DNA of 64,000 nt from Corynebacterium glyciniphilum AJ 3170 (GTDB lineage Bacteria; Actinomycetota; Actinomycetes; Mycobacteriales; Mycobacteriaceae), in NCBI RefSeq assembly GCF_007673095.1, contig NZ_VDYZ01000004.1:166279-230278 (forward strand). Reading direction: 5' to 3'. The stretch's first letter is position 1. Each line of letters opens with the position of its first letter. The notes under the pieces are model-generated. The model did not search any database, was not told the DNA's origin, and was given only the letters and a program-made list of their open reading frames with translations. Position numbers and translations under genes: made by a program. Of this stretch, positions 45,930 to 53,464 are shown in pieces.

Positions 45930-47342
45930 GTGGCCCATGACGACAGCCCCGGTTCAGCCGGGCCCACCACGACGACCGCGCATGCACCCGACAGCGCCGG
46001 TAGCACCGACGCTGCCGGTGCTGCTGGCGCTGCCGACGCTGTCGAAGTCAGCGCGAAGGACGTGTCGCGTATCGCCCGCGCGGCCTTCGTCGGCACGGCC
46101 CTGGAGTGGTACGACTACTTCCTGTTCGGAACCGCCGCAGCACTGGTGTTCAACCACCTGTTCTTCACCGACCTCAATGCGCTCGCAGCCACCATGGCGT
46201 CCTTCGCGACGTTCGGTGTGGGTTTCGTCGCCCGCCCGATCGGTGCATTCCTGTTCGGTCTGCTCGGCGACAGGGTGGGACGCCGTCCCACGTTGATCAT
46301 CAGCATCGTCGCGATCGGCACCGCGACCGGAGTGATCGGTGTCCTGCCGACGTTCGCTGACATCGGAATCGCCGCGCCGATACTGCTTGCGCTGCTGCGA
46401 CTGTTGCAGGGTGTCGCCGTCGGTGGTGAGTGGGGCGGAGCGACCACGATCGCCATCGAGCACGCCCCGCCGGAGAAGCGTGGGCGTTATGCGGCGATGG
46501 TGCAGCTCGGTTCGCCGGTCGGCACCCTGCTGTCCTCTGCGGCGTTTACTCTGGTGCTGTTGCTGCCGTCTGACTCCGTCGACGCCTGGGGTTGGCGTCT
46601 GCCGTTCCTGGCCGCATTCCCGCTGCTGGGCATCGCCCTGCTTATCCGCCTGCAGGTCGAGGAATCGCCGGTGTTCGCCCAGCTCATGGAGAACGATGAC
46701 CAGCCGAAGACCTCCGCATTCGACGTCTTCCGTTCCGGCTGGCGACAGTTGTGCGTCGCCATCTGCGTCGCCCTCCTCGGCGTGGGCGGGTTCTACGTGA
46801 TGAACACATTCGTCGTCAGTTACGCCACCGGCACACTGGGCGTCGAGCGCCAGCCCGTCGTCAATGCGACACTCGTCGCCGCGGTGGTGCAGATCGTCGT
46901 CGTCCTGATCTTCGGCCGCGTCGCCGAGAAGTTCGGCCCCGGCAAGGTCGTCGCCTTCGGTGGTATCGCCACCGCCCTGGCCGCCTGGCCGTTGTTCATG
47001 CTGATCGACACCGGCAACATCGCCGCCATCACCGTGGCGATCTCTCTGGGAATCGGTGTGCTGACCATCTCATACTCCGTCACCGGGGCGTTGCTCAGTG
47101 AGTTGTTCCCTGCACGGCTGCGATACACCGGCGTCTCTCTGGGCTACAACCTCGCCGGGGCGATCACCGGCTTCCTGCCGTTCATCGCCACGGCACTGAT
47201 GGGGTTGCAGGACGAACCGTCCTCGACCCCCGCCATCGCCATCCTCGCCGTGATCTCGTTGATCACCGCAGCAGGCGGATTCATCGGTGAACGGTGGCGC
47301 GTCACGGACGACGTCGTCGTGACCTCGGTGCACGGGCACTGA
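45930..47342 (+). CDS. MHS-family MFS metabolite:H+ symporter
   Basis: 470 residues, 12 membrane segments after a 45-residue polar N-terminus. Family signatures are GTALEWYDYFLFGTAAAL (start of TM1), GDRVGRRPTL (loop 2–3), LLRLLQGVAVGGEWGGA and PEKRGR. Relatives carry citrate, shikimate, proline or dicarboxylates. The GTG at 45930 has AGAGGAGA upstream. A palindrome, GGTGG-TGT-CCACC (45829–45841), lies about 90 nt before it and may be an operator. The substrate may be linked to the adjacent catabolic genes. Confidence 0.9.
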   Translation: MAHDDSPGSAGPTTTTAHAPDSAGSTDAAGAAGAADAVEVSAKDVSRIARAAFVGTALEWYDYFLFGTAAALVFNHLFFTDLNALAATMASFATFGVGFVARPIGAFLFGLLGDRVGRRPTLIISIVAIGTATGVIGVLPTFADIGIAAPILLALLRLLQGVAVGGEWGGATTIAIEHAPPEKRGRYAAMVQLGSPVGTLLSSAAFTLVLLLPSDSVDAWGWRLPFLAAFPLLGIALLIRLQVEESPVFAQLMENDDQPKTSAFDVFRSGWRQLCVAICVALLGVGGFYVMNTFVVSYATGTLGVERQPVVNATLVAAVVQIVVVLIFGRVAEKFGPGKVVAFGGIATALAAWPLFMLIDTGNIAAITVAISLGIGVLTISYSVTGALLSELFPARLRYTGVSLGYNLAGAITGFLPFIATALMGLQDEPSSTPAIAILAVISLITAAGGFIGERWRVTDDVVVTSVHGH

Positions 47343-47533
47343 CGTCACACCGCAGGACGTCCACCCCTGGGGATACCCCCGTCGCCGCCGACCCCGGTGG
47401 TTGAACGCAGGTAGGCGACTGTCCGGCCATGTGGTCCGTGGGTTAACCGGCAAGAAATGTGTGCTGGGTCATAATCCGTGGTCTAGGGTGGTTTCTCGAT
47501 AAAGTCCCTACGACGACAGATCCGGCGGACCCC

Positions 47534-49045
47534 ATGCGCGACACCGACGACCCAGGCCTCCCGATCACCGACATCGACGCCACCACCGCAGACCCCGCGC
47601 TGTTCAACGCGGATCTCGCCCCGATCGCCAAGGAGCACCGCAAGTGGGGTGCCTTCGAGATCTTCAACGTCTGGACCAACGACGTCCAGTCACTCGCCGG
47701 GTACACCCTCGCTGCGTCCCTGTTCATCGGCGCCGGTATCAGCGGATGGTACGTCTTCGCCGCGATCATCCTCGCCGGAGCCATCGTCAACTGGCTGGTG
47801 AACCTGTCCGGCGCCCCGAGCGTGAAACTCGGCGTGCCGTACGCCGTCATGGCAAGGATGTCCATGGGCGTGCTCGGCGCAAGGTTTCCCGCCCTCGTCC
47901 GCGGGATCGTCGCGATCTTCTGGTACGGCGCGCAGACCTATTTCGCCTCCACGGCGGTGGCCCTCGCGATCAACGCGGCATTTGATTCGCCGCAGTCCGG
48001 CGAGTTCCTGGGGATGAACGCGGTGTCCTGGATCTCCTACGTGATTGTCGCTGTCCTGCAGGTCGCCCTGTTCAGCAGGGGGATCGACGCCATCACCCGC
48101 TTCCTGAACTTCGCCGGCCCGGCGGTGTACGCGGTGATGGTCGTGCTGCTCGTGGTGATCTGGGTGCGTGCCGGTTCCGAGATGCTCCCCGCAGTCGGGT
48201 CGATCTTCAACAGCGACGACGTCACGGGCTGGGCGGCCGTCTCCGCCTTCGTCGGGGTCGTCGGCACCATGGTCGCGTACTTCTCCGCGGTGATCATCAA
48301 CTTCGGTGACTTCTCCAGGTTCTCGAAGTCGGAGAGGTCGATGAAGCTGGGCAACTTCACCGGACTGCCCCTCTCACTGGCGTTCTTCACGTTCCTGGCG
48401 CTGTTCATCACCGCCGGCGCGTACGTGGTGTTCCAGGACGGTCAGGGTACCCCGATGGACAACCCCTCGGACATCGTGGGCCAGGCGGATTCAGTGGTCC
48501 TGTCGATCATCGCGGCGGTGACGTTCCTGGTGGCGACGGTGGGCGTGAACCTGGTGGCGAACTTCATTCCGCCGGCCTACGACATGGCGAACATGGCGCC
48601 GTCGAAGATCAGTTTCCGGATGGGCGGAGTGATCACCGCCGTGCTCGGGTTCATCATCGGCGCACTGTGGGTGGCGGTCATCGACGACATCGGCCTGCCC
48701 ACGTTCGTGGACACCCTGGGTGCCGTGCTCGCCCCGCTGTACGGTGTGCTGGTGGTTGACTACTACCTGATCCGGCGTAAGCGGGTGAACCTGCGGGACA
48801 CCTTCACTCTCGACGAGGACGGCCCGTACTACTACCGCAGGGGCTGGAACCTGAAGGGACTGGTGGCGGTGGGCGTCGCGGCGGTGTTCGCGGTGCTCAC
48901 GGTGTGGGTGCCTGCTCTGCAGGATATGTCCGGGTTCGCGTGGATCATCGGTGCCGCTCTGGGAGGCGTGCTGTACTACGTGGTGATGCTGGGTGACGAT
49001 TCCCGGGCACGGGCGGCGGCCGCGTCGGTCAGCTCCGGTTCCTGA
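47534..49045 (+). CDS. NCS1-family nucleobase/hydantoin/ureide permease
   Basis: 503 residues with 12 membrane segments. The region FEIFNVWTNDVQSLAGYTLA and IINFGDFSRF are typical of the nucleobase:cation symporter-1 family, which carries cytosine, uracil, allantoin, hydantoin or thiamine. The ATG at 47534 lacks a strong ribosome site; TAGGGT near 47483 may be its -10. The last 17 nt overlap the convergent acyl-CoA dehydrogenase gene. Proximity to PucR and carbamoylase genes suggests it imports their substrate. Confidence 0.9.
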   Translation: MRDTDDPGLPITDIDATTADPALFNADLAPIAKEHRKWGAFEIFNVWTNDVQSLAGYTLAASLFIGAGISGWYVFAAIILAGAIVNWLVNLSGAPSVKLGVPYAVMARMSMGVLGARFPALVRGIVAIFWYGAQTYFASTAVALAINAAFDSPQSGEFLGMNAVSWISYVIVAVLQVALFSRGIDAITRFLNFAGPAVYAVMVVLLVVIWVRAGSEMLPAVGSIFNSDDVTGWAAVSAFVGVVGTMVAYFSAVIINFGDFSRFSKSERSMKLGNFTGLPLSLAFFTFLALFITAGAYVVFQDGQGTPMDNPSDIVGQADSVVLSIIAAVTFLVATVGVNLVANFIPPAYDMANMAPSKISFRMGGVITAVLGFIIGALWVAVIDDIGLPTFVDTLGAVLAPLYGVLVVDYYLIRRKRVNLRDTFTLDEDGPYYYRRGWNLKGLVAVGVAAVFAVLTVWVPALQDMSGFAWIIGAALGGVLYYVVMLGDDSRARAAAASVSSGS

Positions 49046-50204
49046 ACGCCTGCTCGCCGGTGAGTGCCTGGCCGATGGTCAGCTGGTGCATCTCCGCGGT
49101 ACCTTCGTAGGTCAGCACCGACTCGAGGTTGTTGGCGTGGCGTAGCGGGGAGTACTCCAGGGTGATGCCGGAGGCGCCCAGCAGGGTGCGGCATTCGCGG
49201 GTGATCTCCAGGGCGATGCGGGTGGAGTTCAGTTTGCCGACGCTGATCTGGTGGGGTTTGAGCTCGCCGGCGTCCTTCAGTCGCCCGAGCTGCAGGGCCA
49301 GCAGGAAGGACTTGTCGAGTTCGACGGCCATGTCGGCCAGTTTCGCCTGGGTCAGCTGGAACGAGCTCAGCGGGCTGTCGAAGACCTGTCGGGTGGACAC
49401 GTAGTCCAGTGCCGTGGACAGCGCGTCGCGGGCCGAGCCGAGGGCACCGAAGATGATGCCGTACCGGGCCTCGTTGAGACACGTCAGGGGCCCGCGGAGT
49501 GAGTGGACGTGGGGGAGCCGCCGCGCGTCGGGGACACGGCAGTTGTCGAGGACGATCTCACCGGTGACCGAAGCGCGTAGCGACAGTTTGCGCGTGATCT
49601 CCGGGGCACTGAACCCCTCGGTGTCGCTGTCGACGATGAAGCCGGCGAAGCCGTCCTCGGTCCGCGCCCAGACGACGGCCACGTCGGCGACGGGGGCGTT
49701 GGTGATCCACATCTTGGTGCCGTTGAGGACCCAGTCGTCGCCGTCCCGGGTGGCACGGGTGCGCATGTTGGCAGGGTCGGAGCCTGCGTCGGGCTCGGTC
49801 AACCCGAAACATCCGACGGTGGTGCCTGCGGCCATACCGGGCAGGTAGTGCTCCTTCTGTTCCTCGGAACCCCAGTGGTGGATGGCGAACATCGCCAGGG
49901 AGCCCTGCACCGACACCAGAGACCGCAGCCCCGAATCCACCGCCTCGATCTCCATGCAGGCCAGCCCGTATTCGGTGGCGGAAGCACCGGCGCACCCGTA
50001 ACCGTCCAGATGCATACCGAGGACGCCCAGGTCACCGAGCTTCGGGGCGAGTTCGCCGACCGGCAGGGTGCCGTCCTCGTACCAGCCGGTGATGTTCGGG
50101 CTGAGCTCGCGGGTGGCGAAGTCGGCGACGGTGTCGCGCAGGAGCCGTTCGTCGTCGGTGAGCAGACTGTCGGCCTGGATCAGGCCGAGTGGTGTGGTGG
50201 TCAT
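49029..50204 (-). CDS. Acyl-CoA dehydrogenase, glutaryl-CoA dehydrogenase-like
   Basis: 391 residues, an FAD-dependent acyl-CoA oxidising enzyme. Motifs: FGLTEPDAGSDP (flavin contact), GTKMWITNAP, and the catalytic glutamate in YEGTAEMHQLTIGQALTG, which matches the glutaryl-CoA dehydrogenase type. It starts in an ATGA overlap with the helicase-nuclease gene upstream, an unusual partner. Its 3' end overlaps the permease gene tail to tail. Confidence 0.9.
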   Translation of the reverse strand: MTTTPLGLIQADSLLTDDERLLRDTVADFATRELSPNITGWYEDGTLPVGELAPKLGDLGVLGMHLDGYGCAGASATEYGLACMEIEAVDSGLRSLVSVQGSLAMFAIHHWGSEEQKEHYLPGMAAGTTVGCFGLTEPDAGSDPANMRTRATRDGDDWVLNGTKMWITNAPVADVAVVWARTEDGFAGFIVDSDTEGFSAPEITRKLSLRASVTGEIVLDNCRVPDARRLPHVHSLRGPLTCLNEARYGIIFGALGSARDALSTALDYVSTRQVFDSPLSSFQLTQAKLADMAVELDKSFLLALQLGRLKDAGELKPHQISVGKLNSTRIALEITRECRTLLGASGITLEYSPLRHANNLESVLTYEGTAEMHQLTIGQALTGEQAFRNRS

Positions 50205-53200
50205 GCGAAGGTCACTTCCAGAATCGTGCCGAGCAGGGGCAGGTGGATGAGGATGGCTGCTGGCGGACGGCCGTCGATGTCGGTGAGAGCCTGCCGGTAG
50301 GTGTCCATCTGGCCGATGTAGGCCGTGCGGACATGACCGACAGGGTCCTTGCCAGGGTACGTCTTGTGGTCGACGATGACCCGCGTGCCGTCCTGCAGTG
50401 TCAGGAGCTGGTCCAGCCACCCCTGCGCCCGCTGATGGACGGGATTGGACCAGGCGAACGGCACTTCGGTGCTGCTGACGGCGCCGGGGTAGGCGTCCTT
50501 CAACCAGGTGGTCCAGCGCTCACCGGCGGTGATGACCTGTTCGGCGGTGACGTGGGCGCCGACCCGCCAGGTCTCGACCAGACGGGACGCTGCGGCGCGC
50601 TTCTGTGACTCGGTGAGGTGCTCCAGCGGAGCGGCGAGGTAGGCGTGGATGCAGTCACCGACCTTGTTCCACTCCTCACCGCCACCACTGACCAGGGCGT
50701 CGCCGAGGTCGGCGATCTCAGAGACGGAGGCCGAGGCGAGGAGGTGTTCCTCAGCCTGCACACCGCTGGGGACGAAGGTGGCGGGCAGGTTCTCCTGCGG
50801 CTCGGCGGTCAGCGCCCGGCGGGTATCGAGTACGGCCGCACGCGGTGCAGATGTCGCTGATGACGCCGTGGCAGCTGAGTCGGCAGCAGCGGCGTCCGTC
50901 GGGTCCGTCGTCTCAATGGCCCGGACAGGGCAGCCGAGCAGGTCGATCAGCTGCTCTTCCTGCAGGCCGGTGTCGACGAGAGGCTTCCACTTCCCGACGC
51001 CCGAATACGGGGCGAGGACCGTCCGCGTTCGCGACCGGGTGAGAGCGACATAGAGGACACGCTGCTCTTCGATCATGTCGGCATGGCGACGCTCAGCCTG
51101 GGCATCGACCTCGGCGAGCAGGTCCTTCACCGAGCTGATGCCGGTGACCGTCGCCGGCCAGAACCGGATCTCACGTCCCGCCAGCGGCGCCTCCATGGTC
51201 AGTGGGGTCGTGGACTGCACCCAGACACCGGCGGGGGTGAACCTGTCACGGACATCCGGCAACGCCACGACGACGGTGTCCCACTCCAGCCCCTTGGACT
51301 GGTGGATCGTGTCGACGAACACCGCTCCGGGATCCGCGGTCGGGGTGGAGACCGCATCCTCGGAGGCGAGGTGGTCGAGGAACCCGGCCGGGGTGGAGGG
51401 CTGCCTGTTGGAGTCCGCTTCGGAGACGTAGTCCTCCACCGCACGCAACAGGCCCAGCACAGCGCCGGTACGTTCGGTCGGGTCCGTCCACGTCGCGATG
51501 CGTCGACGCAGGTCGACTGCATCGATCACCGCGCTGACGGTGTCGGAGACCGGGATCTCAGAGAGCATGGGACGCAACTGCCGCAGGGACGCCAGCGACT
51601 CGTCCTGCGACCACGTGCCGAGGACCTCCCACCGCTCCTCGCGGGTCGTGAGCGCGGTGAGGGTGTCGAACCAGGAGGTGTGCGCGGGATGTTCGCTGAG
51701 GAAGGTGATCAACTCGATGAGGGCCTGGGTGTCGCGGTCATCCAGCAGCCAGGCGATCGCGGCGCGGACGAGTTGGCCTTCCCGGGTCTGTGACAGTGGT
51801 GTCCCACCACCGCTGCAGGGGATGCCCCGTCGACGGAGTTCTGCGCGCAGTTCCGCGGCGTGGGTGTTGTTGCGCACCAGAACCGCCCGGCCCTTGTCGG
51901 GGACCCCCTCGGACCGTTCAAGGGCGAGGAGTCCCGTGGCGATGCGTGCGTACCAGGTGTCCTTGTTCTTCCGTGTCCCCTCGGCGGGGGTCCACAGGAC
52001 GGTGGCTCCACCGGACCGCTCTTCGGCCAGGTGGTCGGGCACGGTGAGGGTCACGTTCTGGTCAGGGAAGAGGTGACTGAACAGTCGGTTCGACAGCCCC
52101 AGCGGAGCGGCGTGGGTGCGCCAGGAGTGCGACAGGGTTTCCGAGGCACCGTCCACCCCGTCGGGGTCGGTGATGGTCTCCACCGCGGCGTCCATGAGGG
52201 CCGGGTCGGAGCCGCGGAACCCGTAGATGGACTGTTTGGGGTCGCCGACCCAGATGACCTCGTCGACGAGTCCGGCCAGTTCGGTGAACAGGGCGAGCTG
52301 CAGGGGGCTGGTGTCCTGGAACTCGTCGACGACCAGGATGCGGTAGCGGTCGGCGAGTGTGGTGCGCACGGCGTCGGTCGTGGCGGGGTCGACGCCTTCG
52401 CCGCGGAGCAGCCGGAGGGTGAGCTGCTCCTGGTCGGTGAAGTCGATGAGCCCGAGAGCGTTCTTGTAGTCCGCGTAAGCCTCCAGGCAGGCGGCGGCGG
52501 TGTCGAAGACGAGACGGATGAGGGCGTCCAGGTCCGACCGCAGATCCGGGTCGGCGGCGATGTCATCGGTGCTGACGATGCTGCCGTAGGCTTCCTTGAT
52601 CGGCTTGGTCGGGCTGTCGACGCCGGGGACCTTGCCCTCGGCGGTGCGCAGCCAGTCCTTCCACGGGATGCTGTGCCGTTCGCGCCGGACGCGGCGGGCG
52701 AAACGGTCGAGATCAGCGAACCTGCTCTGCAGGCTGCCGGCCGATCGTTTCGCGATCAGACCGGCCTCGATGTCGGCGCGCAGCTGGTCCGGGATCCGTT
52801 GGGCGGCACCGGCCAGCAGCGCCCGGGTGTCGACGGGGCTCTGGGCGGTGGCGGCACCAGAGCCGTTGTCGGCGTTGACCGCACTGTCGAGTGCGAGGTG
52901 GAGTTCCCGGATACTGGTGTCGGCGAATCCGGTGAGCTGGTCGGCGTCGATGTCGTTGGCGCGGGCCTGCTCGGTGACGGTGTGCACCGTCTTCGCCCAG
53001 TTGATGCCGGAACTGAAGTAGCTGCCGTCACTGTCATCGTCGTAACCGGTCCGGGTGAGGAGATTCCGGTGGGTGGTTTCCGCGTCGGCGATGATGCGGT
53101 CGGTGGCCAGACGGAAGGCGTCCTTCTGCGACTGTTCGGTGAGGACGGAGAGCTCGGGGGAGCGTCCGGCGTCCATCGCGAAATCGGTGAGGATCCGTCC

Positions 53201-53464
53201 GGTCACCGAGTTCACGGTGCCGATCAGCGAGGTGGGCAGGGCGGCCGCCTGCTCGAGTAGCCCGTCCTCGACGAGGGTGCCGCGGATGCGTTCCTTGAGC
53301 TCTGCGGCGGCGGCACGTGTGAAGGTCGTGGCGATGATTTGCGAGGGACGGTAGGGGTGATTGCCGTCGGCGTCGACCCGGCGGAGTCGCTCGGTGAGCA
53401 GTTCGGTGAGCCGGTAGGTTTTCCCGGAGCCGGCGGAGGCTTTGATGATCGTCCATGTGGTCAT
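50201..53464 (-). CDS. UvrD-like helicase with C-terminal PD-(D/E)XK nuclease (AddA/RecB-like)
   Basis: 1087 residues. SF1 helicase motifs: Walker A ASAGSGKT at 9–16, motif Ia TFTRAAAAELKER, Walker B VVDEFQDTSPLQL (about 378), motif III GDPKQSIYGFRG, and motif IV-VI in the middle. The C-terminal nuclease shows VIVDHKTYPGKD (about 1030) and GQMDTYRQAL. This is the AddA/RecB plan: unwind and resect broken DNA. It overlaps the partner upstream and the acyl-CoA dehydrogenase downstream by ATGA each. It may supplement the AdnAB or RecBCD system elsewhere on the chromosome. Confidence 0.9.
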   Translation of the reverse strand: MTTWTIIKASAGSGKTYRLTELLTERLRRVDADGNHPYRPSQIIATTFTRAAAAELKERIRGTLVEDGLLEQAAALPTSLIGTVNSVTGRILTDFAMDAGRSPELSVLTEQSQKDAFRLATDRIIADAETTHRNLLTRTGYDDDSDGSYFSSGINWAKTVHTVTEQARANDIDADQLTGFADTSIRELHLALDSAVNADNGSGAATAQSPVDTRALLAGAAQRIPDQLRADIEAGLIAKRSAGSLQSRFADLDRFARRVRRERHSIPWKDWLRTAEGKVPGVDSPTKPIKEAYGSIVSTDDIAADPDLRSDLDALIRLVFDTAAACLEAYADYKNALGLIDFTDQEQLTLRLLRGEGVDPATTDAVRTTLADRYRILVVDEFQDTSPLQLALFTELAGLVDEVIWVGDPKQSIYGFRGSDPALMDAAVETITDPDGVDGASETLSHSWRTHAAPLGLSNRLFSHLFPDQNVTLTVPDHLAEERSGGATVLWTPAEGTRKNKDTWYARIATGLLALERSEGVPDKGRAVLVRNNTHAAELRAELRRRGIPCSGGGTPLSQTREGQLVRAAIAWLLDDRDTQALIELITFLSEHPAHTSWFDTLTALTTREERWEVLGTWSQDESLASLRQLRPMLSEIPVSDTVSAVIDAVDLRRRIATWTDPTERTGAVLGLLRAVEDYVSEADSNRQPSTPAGFLDHLASEDAVSTPTADPGAVFVDTIHQSKGLEWDTVVVALPDVRDRFTPAGVWVQSTTPLTMEAPLAGREIRFWPATVTGISSVKDLLAEVDAQAERRHADMIEEQRVLYVALTRSRTRTVLAPYSGVGKWKPLVDTGLQEEQLIDLLGCPVRAIETTDPTDAAAADSAATASSATSAPRAAVLDTRRALTAEPQENLPATFVPSGVQAEEHLLASASVSEIADLGDALVSGGGEEWNKVGDCIHAYLAAPLEHLTESQKRAAASRLVETWRVGAHVTAEQVITAGERWTTWLKDAYPGAVSSTEVPFAWSNPVHQRAQGWLDQLLTLQDGTRVIVDHKTYPGKDPVGHVRTAYIGQMDTYRQALTDIDGRPPAAILIHLPLLGTILEVTFA

